Source: Bacillus sp. ISL-51
GTDB lineage: Bacteria > Bacillota > Bacilli > Bacillales > Bacillaceae
NCBI RefSeq assembly: GCF_018613535.1
Contig: NZ_JAGGQB010000005.1
Span: 682,001-746,000, forward strand
Direction of reading: 5' to 3'
DNA: 64,000 nucleotides
Positions 24,034 to 31,688 of the stretch are shown in pieces (positions within the stretch are counted from its first letter, which is position 1; every line of letters starts with the position of its first letter). The position numbers were made by a program, and so were the translations under genes. Below the pieces are notes generated by a model. The model was not told the DNA's origin. It ran no database searches and saw only the letters and a program-made list of their open reading frames with translations.

Positions 24034-24882
24034 ATGCGCAATACAAAAGAAGGTGCTTCCCCTTCTCTGTTTTCACTGGCTTTTAAACTAACGAGTTTAG
24101 CAGTTTTGTGCGGACTGCTTCTGTTAATCGTCATATTGGGCTATTCAACTTCCGCCGCTAAGAATAAACAGATCACTGTCACGGCTAACGGCCAGCTTCG
24201 TGATGAAAAACAAAGCCTGCGGCTGAAAAACGATTCCCCCGGCGTGTTAATCAAGCACTTACAGGGAGAGCGGGACACAGGCAAAAAAACGGTGTATTTA
24301 ACATTTGATGACGGGCCTTCTCCTTATACTGACAAATTATTGGATGTTTTGAAGGCACATGGCGCAAAAGCCACTTTTTTTATGCTTGCACCGCGGATGA
24401 ACGAATATAAACATTCCGTTCAGCGAGCAAATCATGAAGGAATTGCGCTCGGTCTGCACGGCGTCACGCACGACAATAAACTGTTTTACCAAACCCCGAC
24501 GTCGCCTCTGAAAGAAATGCAGCAGGGCCGTGCCACGCTTCAAGCGATCACAGGGGTGAAAACCGATCTAGTCCGCACGCCTTACGGAAGTAAGCCGTCG
24601 TTGACAGATGCCCAGATAAAAAATCTCGAAAAAGGCGGATTCGTATACTGGGATTGGACGATAGACAGCGAGGATTGGAAGTACAAAAACGCACAATATG
24701 TGCCTGAGGTTCTGAACCAGCTCGCTTATTTAGAAAGCAGCCGCACGAGCAGGCCTCTTGTTATTTTAATGCATGATCTGCCTGCCACGGTTCATGCGCT
24801 GCCAAGCCTGATCCAACAGCTGAAAGCGAAGGGCTATTCCTTCGATGTGCTGACGGATCAAATGATTCCCGTCCATGAATAA
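24034..24882 (+). CDS. yheN: YheN, membrane-anchored polysaccharide deacetylase (NodB family)
   Basis: Extracytoplasmic deacetylase of 282 residues, start chosen at ATG 24034 after GGAGAG. One N-terminal membrane helix (about 14-36) anchors or exports it. NodB motifs: T-F-D-D-G-P (first), H-G-V-T-H (metal His pair), R-T-P-Y-G (third), D-W-T-I-D-S-E-D-W and I-L-M-H-D-L. All catalytic residues seem present. The substrate may be peptidoglycan or another cell-surface polymer. Has a shared bidirectional terminator with srtN. Confidence 0.88.
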   Translation: MRNTKEGASPSLFSLAFKLTSLAVLCGLLLLIVILGYSTSAAKNKQITVTANGQLRDEKQSLRLKNDSPGVLIKHLQGERDTGKKTVYLTFDDGPSPYTDKLLDVLKAHGAKATFFMLAPRMNEYKHSVQRANHEGIALGLHGVTHDNKLFYQTPTSPLKEMQQGRATLQAITGVKTDLVRTPYGSKPSLTDAQIKNLEKGGFVYWDWTIDSEDWKYKNAQYVPEVLNQLAYLESSRTSRPLVILMHDLPATVHALPSLIQQLKAKGYSFDVLTDQMIPVHE

Positions 24883-24883
24883 G

Positions 24884-24917
24884 AAAAGCCGGATCGTATA
24901 GATGATCCGGCTTTTTT
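24884..24917. terminator. Bidirectional terminator between yheN and srtN
   Basis: AAAAGCCGGATC and GATCCGGCTTTTTT arms. Confidence 0.9.
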
Positions 24918-24921
24918 CCGT

Positions 24922-25665
24922 CTACGTTGCGGAGTTGATATGTTTTGCAAACTCACCGATTTTCCGATGTATCACCAGATCAAATAAATGGTCGCAATAT
25001 GTCGGCTCGAGATTAATGATCACCTGTTTCAATCCCGGTATCCGGCTCGCATCCTCAGGCACGAATCTGGCCGGCGCGACCTCAAGCGAAGTACCGATAA
25101 CGAGCAGGAGATCCGCTTGATTAAGCTTTTCATAGAGGGTCTCAAAATGCTGAACGAGATCGCCGAACAGAACGACATCTGTTTTTAACACCGTTTCGCA
25201 TACTTTTCCGTCTGCTTTTTTCGCTGTACATTCCGGCACGTCCTCCTTCAGTAAATGAGAAAGCCCGTAACGCGATTTGCAATCAGGACAGACAGCCGTT
25301 TGAATCGAACCGTGAAGCTCATATACACTGCTGCTTCCCGCTTTCTTATGAAGCCCGTCAATATTCTGCGTAAAAATGTCTACCTGCTTCCCCCGCTTTT
25401 CGAGATCGGCCAAATAAAGGTGACCGGCATTCGGTTCATAGTTTCCGCTCATTTTCATTTGAAACAGCTGTTTGAATTTAGGCCAAAATTCGCGGGGATG
25501 GCGTTCAAAGTATTCGCGGCTCATTGCTTCCATTCTGGACGTGTCTTCCGTCCATATACCGCCCGCAGACCGAAAATCCGGAATGCCCGATTCCGTGCTC
25601 ATGCCGGCCCCGGTCAGCACCGCGATACGTTCTGCCTGATTGATCAATGTCAAAAACCCTTCCAC
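24922..25665 (-). CDS. srtN: SrtN (YhdZ), NAD-dependent sirtuin deacetylase
   Basis: Class U/CobB-type sirtuin, 247 residues when started at GTG 25665, the length known for SrtN; the in-frame ATG at 25692 has no better site. NAD motif G-A-G-M-S-T-E-S-G-I-P-D-F-R near 20, T-Q-N-I-D near 102, catalytic His in Y-E-L-H-G near 120. Zinc ligands are two Cys pairs, C-P-D-C near 130 and C-T...C-E further on. It removes acetyl groups from proteins such as acetyl-CoA synthetase. Also called cobB. Confidence 0.9.
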   Translation of the reverse strand: MEGFLTLINQAERIAVLTGAGMSTESGIPDFRSAGGIWTEDTSRMEAMSREYFERHPREFWPKFKQLFQMKMSGNYEPNAGHLYLADLEKRGKQVDIFTQNIDGLHKKAGSSSVYELHGSIQTAVCPDCKSRYGLSHLLKEDVPECTAKKADGKVCETVLKTDVVLFGDLVQHFETLYEKLNQADLLLVIGTSLEVAPARFVPEDASRIPGLKQVIINLEPTYCDHLFDLVIHRKIGEFAKHINSAT

Positions 25666-25698
25666 TCTGCCACCGCCTTTTCTTTTTATCATATCATG

Positions 25699-25743
25699 AA
25701 AAAAACCCCGCCCTAAAGGCAGATTACCTTTCAGGACGGGGGC
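25699..25743 (-). terminator. Terminator of yhdY
   Basis: CCCCGTCCTGAAAGG and CCTTTAGGGCGGGG arms followed by TTTTTTT on the minus strand. Confidence 0.85.
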
Positions 25744-25747
25744 CTTG

Positions 25748-26863
25748 TTATGCCCGTTCCTTTTCTCCGGAATGCTGATTTACCTGAAACGGGTCATTCT
25801 GATTTTTCTGCTTTACAAATACCGTTTGACCCGGGTAAGCGAATTCCACGCCTTCCTCGGCAAAAATATCAATAATCCTGCTGTTAATGTCCTGACGCAC
25901 GTCTAAGCTTTCCGCCCAAACGATGGTCTTCGTGTAAAAGTTGAAAAACAGATTGTAATAGCTGTCTGCAAACATATCAAAATTGACCATGATCGTATCG
26001 TCATGCACGCCTTCATGTTCAATCAGCATCTTTCTGAGCCTGATGATACACCGCTCTAAATTTTCGATAGGCGTCGCATAAGAGACACGGATGGAGAACG
26101 TAACCTGGCGCTTTGTCATTCTTGTCCAATTTGTGATGGCCTCCATGGACAGCGTTGAATTGGGAACGGTGACGAGCGCTCCCTGCGCCGTGCGGAATCT
26201 CGTGCTTCTGAAGGTGATATCTTCAACGCCCCCGGTCACAGCAGAGGTCTCCACCCAATCGCCGATCGTAAACGGCTTCTCTGTAATAATGATGATGCCG
26301 CCGAAGAAATTGCTGATCGTATCTTTAGCGGCAAGCGCAAAGGCCAATCCGCCAAGCCCCAGTCCGGCCACGAATCCGTTGACGTCATAATTAAATTCCT
26401 GCGCAATCACACTGACGCTGAGCGCCAAAATCACAAAGCGAAGCACCTTAGATAAAAACGGCGCCAAAATGTCGTCCATATCAAGCTCAAAGCGCTTATT
26501 GACTTTATGAAACAAAAATGAAGAAGCTGATGTCAAATTGCACAGCCCCCAAGCGAGCAGCGCTACGATAAGAGAACGGTACATTTTTTTCACAATGTCC
26601 ATCTGTCCGTCTAAAAACGGTGAATATTCAATTGCCAAAAACAGTCCCAACGCCGCAAAAAACCATCTGGCGGGCTTGTCAAACGCCACGGCGATTTGTG
26701 TGAAAATGTCTGTTTTCGGCTTGTTTGCCAATTTATAAATCAGTTGAAAAAAATATTTGACAAACAGCTTTCTGAGAATGAGAAAAGCAAGTAAAATTCC
26801 TATGCTGATGCCGATTTGTGAGATATGTTCAAGAGTAAAAAAGCTCTGAAAATGTTTAGCCAT
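25748..26863 (-). CDS. yhdY: YhdY, MscS-type mechanosensitive channel
   Basis: Channel protein of 371 residues. Four or more membrane helices precede the pore helix near 165-195, rich in Gly and Ala (V-A-G-L-G-L-G-G-L-A-F-A-L-A), which is diagnostic for MscS. The beta domain follows with F-T-I-G-D-W-V and V-P-N-S motifs, then the alpha/beta C-terminal domain. It would open under membrane tension to release osmolytes after down-shock. AAAAGGAG precedes the ATG. Length matches YhdY. Confidence 0.9.
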   Translation of the reverse strand: MAKHFQSFFTLEHISQIGISIGILLAFLILRKLFVKYFFQLIYKLANKPKTDIFTQIAVAFDKPARWFFAALGLFLAIEYSPFLDGQMDIVKKMYRSLIVALLAWGLCNLTSASSFLFHKVNKRFELDMDDILAPFLSKVLRFVILALSVSVIAQEFNYDVNGFVAGLGLGGLAFALAAKDTISNFFGGIIIITEKPFTIGDWVETSAVTGGVEDITFRSTRFRTAQGALVTVPNSTLSMEAITNWTRMTKRQVTFSIRVSYATPIENLERCIIRLRKMLIEHEGVHDDTIMVNFDMFADSYYNLFFNFYTKTIVWAESLDVRQDINSRIIDIFAEEGVEFAYPGQTVFVKQKNQNDPFQVNQHSGEKERA

Positions 26864-26945
26864 GGCAAATGCTCCTTTTGTCTGATCGAATCTATATTAT
26901 ACTAAAATATTCGGCGAATATCTTTCTTTAATGTCTGATGCACCG

Positions 26946-26981
26946 CAAAAAACCCCGGCTGGGAAATACAGCCGGAGTTTT
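26946..26981 (-). terminator. Terminator of yhdX
   Basis: CTCCGGCTG and CAGCCGGGG arms followed by TTTTTT on the minus strand. Confidence 0.8.
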
Positions 26982-27028
26982 CGCGCATAATCGTTCAATT
27001 ATCAGCCAGATACAACAGGGGCAGGCAC

Positions 27029-27133
27029 CTATTTCTTCTTCGTTTGTGTCTGATTCAGGAGAGTCGCTTTTTGCATTTCAGCATCGGTTTCGGCCTTAAT
27101 TCTTTCCTCCACTTTCAATCTCCCTTTTCCCAT
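27029..27133 (-). CDS. yhdX: YhdX, 34-residue conserved peptide
   Basis: Tiny gene below the usual size cutoff. The ATG at 27133 follows AAAGGAGGCGAGATC, a near-perfect ribosome binding site, and the frame ends at TAG 27029. The peptide is highly charged (V-E-E-R-I-K-A-E-T-D) and ends in three Lys residues; it is probably one amphipathic helix. It agrees with what I remember of YhdX in B. subtilis, in the same place between yhdY and yhdW. Function unknown. It has its own terminator, which supports it as a real transcription unit. Confidence 0.85.
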   Translation of the reverse strand: MGKGRLKVEERIKAETDAEMQKATLLNQTQTKKK

Positions 27134-27302
27134 GATCTCGCCTCCTTTGTGCCATTATAAATGATCTCAATCTATTGTAAACAGAAGAAAGCACTGTTTT
27201 TATTCCAAAAAAATACTTTTTGCACATTCACCAGTTTGTATCGCTGTGCATATATGAAATTTGATACAATAACAGAAATGCCCTTGAGGGGAGCTGACAA
27301 GC

Positions 27303-28019
27303 TTGTATACCATCGCCCACCGCGGCGCATCAGGATACGCGCCCGAAAATACATTTGCCGCATTTGATATTGCGGCCGATATGAATGCTGATTTAATTGA
27401 GCTTGACGTCCAGCTCACAAAAGACGGACATATTGTCGTTATCCACGATGACAAAGTGGACCGGACGACGGACGGTTCCGGCTTTGTAAAAGATTTTACG
27501 CTGAAGGAGCTGCAGGCCCTTGACGCCGGAAGCTGGTTCAGCCCTGAGTTTAAAGGTGAACGGATACCCTTACTTGAAGAAGTGCTGAAGCGCTATCATC
27601 CTAAAATCGGGCTTTTGATTGAATTGAAAGGCCATCCTTCCCAAGTCGGTCTTGAGAAAGCTGTCGGCCAGCTGTTAGGCCGGTTTTCCTTTTCGATTCA
27701 TCATATTGTTCAATCATTCAGCATCAAGTCGATCCAGACCTTTCACGACATGTACCCGTCTGTGCCGACCGCAATTATTACCCGGCCCAGCTTCGGTATG
27801 TTTTCAAGAAGTCAGCTTGACGCCTACAAATCAGTCGCAAATTATGTCAATATTAAATATACCCGGCTTAATCGTTTCTTGATTTCTACCGCCCACAAAA
27901 ACGGCTTGAAGGTGTTTGCCTGGACGGTAAGAAACCAAAAGACAGCCGCCAAGCTGCAGGACATGGCAGTTGACGGCATTGTAACAGATTATCCGGACTT
28001 CATTACTAAGGGTGGCTGA
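27303..28019 (+). CDS. yhdW: YhdW, glycerophosphodiester phosphodiesterase family
   Basis: Cytoplasmic GDPD-family TIM barrel, 238 residues from a TTG at 27303 (AGGGGAG 9 bases upstream). Catalytic elements: H-R-G-A near 6, P-E-N-T near 15, E-L-D-V near 38 with the metal Glu and Asp, and I-H-D-D near 51 with the second His. No signal peptide, so it probably hydrolyses internal glycerophosphodiesters to glycerol 3-phosphate. An extended -10 (TGATACAAT) lies upstream near 27263. It is followed after one base by the fluoride channel genes, which may be cotranscribed. Confidence 0.87.
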   Translation: MYTIAHRGASGYAPENTFAAFDIAADMNADLIELDVQLTKDGHIVVIHDDKVDRTTDGSGFVKDFTLKELQALDAGSWFSPEFKGERIPLLEEVLKRYHPKIGLLIELKGHPSQVGLEKAVGQLLGRFSFSIHHIVQSFSIKSIQTFHDMYPSVPTAIITRPSFGMFSRSQLDAYKSVANYVNIKYTRLNRFLISTAHKNGLKVFAWTVRNQKTAAKLQDMAVDGIVTDYPDFITKGG

Positions 28020-28020
28020 T

Positions 28021-28416
28021 ATGAAACAATACATCGCAATCTTTATCGGAGGCGCTTTGGGGGCTCTGCTCCGTTTTGAAATGAATGTGCATATCCGCAG
28101 CGGCGCCTTTCCGGCGGCTACTTTGATTGAAAACGCAGCGGGAAGCCTTTTACTTGGACTTATAACAGGTTATTTTATCATTCGGGCCAAGCGCCCTCTC
28201 TTATCTGCATTTTTAGGAACCGGTTTTTGCGGGGGATTTACAACGATGTCAACATTCTCAAAAGAGACCGTCTTTTTAATGCAATCGTCTCCACAGGATG
28301 CTTTTCTTTATTTTGCCGTCACAATGGTATCAGGCCTTGCGCTTGCATTCGCCGGCATCGCCGCCGGGCGGCAATTGGCTTTTCGCATAGCAGGAAGGGG
28401 GCATAAAACGTCATGA
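28021..28416 (+). CDS. yhdV: YhdV, fluoride channel subunit FluC/CrcB
   Basis: Membrane protein of 131 residues with four helices. Start ATG 28021 follows AAGGGTGG; the GTG at 28012 lies inside that site. Fluc motifs are present: G-G-x-x-G-A-L-L-R-F in helix 1, an Asn in I-E-N-A-A-G-S helix 2, and G-F-C-G-G-F-T-T-M-S-T-F-S in helix 3 with the Phe box. Exports fluoride down its electrochemical gradient. Overlaps yhdU by 4 bp; the two homologous genes probably make a heterodimeric channel. Confidence 0.9.
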   Translation: MKQYIAIFIGGALGALLRFEMNVHIRSGAFPAATLIENAAGSLLLGLITGYFIIRAKRPLLSAFLGTGFCGGFTTMSTFSKETVFLMQSSPQDAFLYFAVTMVSGLALAFAGIAAGRQLAFRIAGRGHKTS

Positions 28417-28772
28417 CGATTTTCTGCATGTGCCTTGCCGGAGGAATAGGAGCTGTCTTTCGCTTTTTACTGGGAAAAGCGGTCACAGCAAAATCCGGCG
28501 GCTTTCCGATTCCAATGGGAATGACAGCAGTCAATCTGCTGGGTGCCCTCGGTCTCGGGCTGTTTACCGGAATCGGATTGCATAACCCTTCAGCCAGCAT
28601 TATCATTGCGACAGGCTTTTTCGGTGCGTTTACCACCTTTTCCACTTTCAGCACTGAGGCCGTGCAGCTGCTGCTGAACAATCGAGTAAAGGCGAGTCTG
28701 TTGTACATTGCCGTGTCGGCAGCCGGAAGCCTTTTGGCGTTTTGGGCCGGCTGGATGATCATGTCTGTATAA
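28413..28772 (+). CDS. yhdU: YhdU, fluoride channel subunit FluC/CrcB
   Basis: Second Fluc subunit, 119 residues and four helices: G-G-I-G-A-V-F-R-F, then A-V-N-L-L-G with the conserved Asn, and G-F-F-G-A-F-T-T-F-S-T-F-S with the Phe pair. The start ATG overlaps the yhdV stop. Antiparallel dual-topology pairs are typical: two adjacent genes with opposite charge bias. No fluoride riboswitch was recognised upstream of the yhdWVU unit. Confidence 0.9.
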   Translation: MTIFCMCLAGGIGAVFRFLLGKAVTAKSGGFPIPMGMTAVNLLGALGLGLFTGIGLHNPSASIIIATGFFGAFTTFSTFSTEAVQLLLNNRVKASLLYIAVSAAGSLLAFWAGWMIMSV

Positions 28773-28806
28773 AAAAACCTTGAGCTTTATTTTTCGCTCA
28801 AGGTTG
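28770..28806 (-). terminator. Terminator of yhdT
   Basis: AACCTTGAGC and GCTCAAGGTT arms; minus strand continues with TTTTTTT. Confidence 0.85.
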
Positions 28807-30175
28807 CGTTTTGAAGCATTACGGTCTCAGGCACAGGCAGCGGGTGATTTTTTGTCTCCAGCCCGCCCAAGCGGCCTGTCTTTTCTTTCAATTCAATTTG
28901 TTTGATAAACCGGCCGTCCATCTCCAAAACCCGGGCAGTGTACCGGCCGATGTGTATCGACTCCCCCGCCGTGATATCGATGTTTTCTTTCAGCACGAGC
29001 CCGCCGATTGTATCGACTTCTTCCTGAATGGCGGCGCCGAGCAAGTGGTTCACCTGCTCAATCCGAACCTTTCCGTCTAATACGTAATGGTGTTCGGACA
29101 GCTTTTGAATCAGCGGCTGTTCATCTTCATCAAATTCATCTCTGATGTCACCGACGATTTCTTCAAGAATGTCTTCGGTTGTCACAAGGCCTGACGTTCC
29201 CCCGTATTCGTCAGACAGAATCGCCAAATGAATCCGTTCTCTCTGCATTTTGATCAGCAGGTCGTCAATGGGAATCGTCTCAATCACTTCAATGACCGGC
29301 CTCACATACGGCGTTATCGGTAAACCCGCTTTTTCTTCCTCTGTCATAAACAGCAGATCTGAAAACAGATGCTTCGTGTTCACCATGCCGATGACGTTGT
29401 CTTTGTCCCCATCGGTTACAGGCCAGCGCGTATATTTGTCCTTCAGCATCATATCCAGCATTTCCGGTATAGACATATCAGTTGAAACAGCGGCCATTTC
29501 CTTTCTCGGGATCATGATCTCCTTTGCGATCCGGTTATCAAACTCAAAAATTTTATTCACAAATGTATATTCAGACGGATTAATCTCTCCGTTTTTCAAA
29601 CTTTCTGACAGCAGTATTCTCAGCTCTTCCTCTGAATGGGAGCCTTCATGCTCAGATACCGGCTTTAACCCGAACAGTCCGGTCAAAAGCCTGGCGGAGC
29701 CGTTCAGCACCCAAATAAACGGAAACATCAACAAGTAAAACAAGCGAAGCGGCCCGGCAATCCATAAAGTCAGTTTTTCCGCTTTTTGAATGGCAACCGT
29801 TTTAGGCGCAAGCTCGCCTATAACGACGTGTAAAAACGTAATCAGTGCATACGCCGCAGCAAAAGAAATGACATGCTCAGCCGAATCCGGCAGCCCCATG
29901 CCCCCAAACAAGGGATGAAGCATCCGTTCAAAAGCAGGTTCTCCCAGCACGCCGAGTCCGATGGATGTCAGCGTAATGCCAAGCTGTGACGCCGATAAGT
30001 ATTCGTCAAGGTCCGTAATGATACGCTTTGCGAGTACCGCCCGTCTGTTCCCTTCTGAAATGAGCTGGTCGATTCTGGATCTCCTTACTCTGACGATCGC
30101 AAACTCACTCGCGACGAAAAATGCCGTTAAAGCAATGAGTACAGCAATTAAAATCAAACTGTCAATGTCGTCCAT
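28787..30175 (-). CDS. yhdT: YhdT, CorC/HlyC-type (CNNM) transporter
   Basis: Membrane protein of 462 residues. N-terminal DUF21/CNNM domain (about 1-195) with three or four helices, beginning with [10 protein letters not shown]; then two CBS repeats (about 205-340) with I-P-R and T-R-W-P-V motifs; then a CorC_HlyC domain (about 350-435). Family members export Mg2+ or Na+/Mg2+. It is a close paralogue of mpfA in this window. The ATG at 30175 sits in a structured leader (30180-30216) preceded by a five-codon ORF, suggesting translational control. Confidence 0.88.
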   Translation of the reverse strand: MDDIDSLILIAVLIALTAFFVASEFAIVRVRRSRIDQLISEGNRRAVLAKRIITDLDEYLSASQLGITLTSIGLGVLGEPAFERMLHPLFGGMGLPDSAEHVISFAAAYALITFLHVVIGELAPKTVAIQKAEKLTLWIAGPLRLFYLLMFPFIWVLNGSARLLTGLFGLKPVSEHEGSHSEEELRILLSESLKNGEINPSEYTFVNKIFEFDNRIAKEIMIPRKEMAAVSTDMSIPEMLDMMLKDKYTRWPVTDGDKDNVIGMVNTKHLFSDLLFMTEEEKAGLPITPYVRPVIEVIETIPIDDLLIKMQRERIHLAILSDEYGGTSGLVTTEDILEEIVGDIRDEFDEDEQPLIQKLSEHHYVLDGKVRIEQVNHLLGAAIQEEVDTIGGLVLKENIDITAGESIHIGRYTARVLEMDGRFIKQIELKEKTGRLGGLETKNHPLPVPETVMLQNATLSEK

Positions 30176-30179
30176 TTCA

Positions 30180-30216
30180 CCTTATCCCTGTTAGAAAGGA
30201 TAAGGACGTCACCTCC
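30180..30216 (-). promoter_or_regulatory. Structured ribosome binding region of yhdT
   Basis: Minus strand: GGAGG (30212-30216), six bases, then an 8-bp perfect stem CCTTATCC/GGATAAGG with a 10-base loop, then four bases and ATG. Folded, the strong GGAGG lies about 10 bases from the ATG; unfolded it is 36 away. The stem's 3' arm also contains a second possible site, AAGG. Confidence 0.6.
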
Positions 30217-30264
30217 CGGCTGCAGCATTTTTTCCTGAATTCGAGGTACGAAATGGATGATTGA

Positions 30265-30282
30265 CTATATAGAGGGCCCCAT
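30265..30282 (-). other. Five-codon mini-ORF in the yhdT leader
   Basis: ATG GGG CCC TCT ATA TAG with AGGAGG 7 bases upstream of the ATG, about 90 bases before yhdT. The ribosome binding site is as good as those of the best-expressed genes here. Proline is the third codon. Confidence 0.45.
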
Positions 30283-30380
30283 CCTGCCACCTCCTAAGTC
30301 AAAGCATGATTACAATTTGTATATTTTATTGTATCACAACTCATTCCAGAATTATTTTTTCATTTTTCGATTTATTTATC

Positions 30381-30411
30381 ATGAAAAAAACAGCCTTCAG
30401 AAAGGCTGCTG
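30381..30411 (-). terminator. Terminator of yhdR-ketosynthase unit
   Basis: CAGCC and GGCTG arms, extendable to AACAGC/GCTGTT, followed by TTTTTTT on the minus strand. Confidence 0.8.
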
Positions 30412-31656
30412 TTACTTGCTTCGGAAATGATTTTCTAAACAAAGCGCCGTATTGATTCCCCCGAACCCCATGCTCAGGCTTAATGCGCAGTGTACGGTAT
30501 GTGCGCTCGGCCTGTCTTTCACCCAATGAAACGTATCGTCAATCGGCTCTGTTAAGTTCCGTGTAGGATGGAGCATGGATTCCCGCATCTGCAGAAGTGA
30601 GGCAATGACTTCCACCGTACCGGCAGCGCTGAGGCCGTGTCCCGTAATCGATTTTGTAGCGTTTATTCGCGCGTGTGACAAACCGCTCTCCGAAAGTGCG
30701 CGGCATTCAGTCTTATCACCAATGGCCGAACCGGTGCCGTGTGGATTTATGTAATCAATCTCTGCCGCCGAAAGCCCCGCCCGATCCAATGCCTCGCGGA
30801 TCACCGTCATTTCTCCTTCAATAGAGGGGTTTGGATTGCGGTTGCCGTCAGAGGCCATGCCCCAGCCCTTCAGCCCGGCCCATGAGCGCGCGCCCCGCTT
30901 GTCCGCGGACTCAGCCCGTTCCAGCACAATCGCCCCGCATGCTTCTCCGTAAATAAAACCGTCTGTATGCCGGTCAAACGGGCGGCAGGCTGCCTCAGGG
31001 CAGTCGGCATATTTGTCAGAACCCATAGCCCCTAATGAGCGCAGCGCCTGACATTCCATATACGACAGGTCTGTTAACGCCCCGATGACAATGCAGCGGT
31101 CAAACAGGCCGCCATTGATCGCTTGGGCAGCCTGAATGACGGCCGCCTGACCGCTCGCAGACGCGCCGCCTACCGTAAAGGCGGGCCCTTTTATCCCGAA
31201 TTGCTCTGTGCAGAGCCCGGACAAATCACTATCCATAAAAGAGAGCCCGTACGTCGGATTCACAAATTGCGGCGACTCGCTGTTTTTTTCGAAGGCTTGC
31301 ACCAGTTCACGCTGCTGAACATTGGAGCCGCCGATGATTAAGCCGGTTCGGCTCGGGTCGGCTCCGTCTAATGCAGCATCCTGCCATGCCTCATCTAAAG
31401 CGATAAGCGCGGCCCTTCCGGACAATGAAGCTCTTCGGTACAAACGTTTGGAGAGCGCGTCAGGAGGCGTCAAATCTTTCAGCTCCGCGCCGATAAACGA
31501 AGTGCCTTTCTGCCGTCCCGGGCGCTTCATGACATCAAACGCGTGACGGCCCTCCATTAGAGCCTCAAGGAATGCGTCCTTGCCTTGTCCGACTGCCGTT
31601 AATACGCCGATTCCGGTGATTTTCATTTCAGACATCCCATCATTTCTCATAGACAT
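30412..31656 (-). CDS. Ketosynthase homologue with Ser in place of catalytic Cys (PksF-like malonyl-ACP decarboxylase)
   Basis: FabF-like thiolase-fold protein of 414 residues, ATG 31656 after GGGAG (a later ATG at 31626 is also possible). The two active-site His residues are kept: H306 in H-G-T-G-S and H340 in I-T-G-H, with K335. The nucleophile segment reads G-G-A-S-A-S-G (163-169), placing Ser166 where condensing enzymes have Cys. Cys-to-Ser ketosynthases such as PksF/CurC decarboxylate malonyl-ACP to acetyl-ACP to feed beta-branching in trans-AT polyketide pathways. Here it stands alone, 32 bases after yhdR, with no ACP nearby. I recall no such gene here in B. subtilis 168. Function is inferred from the substitution. 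Confidence 0.75.
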   Translation of the reverse strand: MSMRNDGMSEMKITGIGVLTAVGQGKDAFLEALMEGRHAFDVMKRPGRQKGTSFIGAELKDLTPPDALSKRLYRRASLSGRAALIALDEAWQDAALDGADPSRTGLIIGGSNVQQRELVQAFEKNSESPQFVNPTYGLSFMDSDLSGLCTEQFGIKGPAFTVGGASASGQAAVIQAAQAINGGLFDRCIVIGALTDLSYMECQALRSLGAMGSDKYADCPEAACRPFDRHTDGFIYGEACGAIVLERAESADKRGARSWAGLKGWGMASDGNRNPNPSIEGEMTVIREALDRAGLSAAEIDYINPHGTGSAIGDKTECRALSESGLSHARINATKSITGHGLSAAGTVEVIASLLQMRESMLHPTRNLTEPIDDTFHWVKDRPSAHTVHCALSLSMGFGGINTALCLENHFRSK

Positions 31657-31688
31657 TAGACTGTTCTCCCGTCTTTATATATTGGAAG

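Noticed and set aside
27142-27302. Fluoride riboswitch upstream of yhdWVU.
   Set aside because: The short leader lacks the crcB-motif pseudoknot elements; only an extended -10 and a ribosome binding site are seen.
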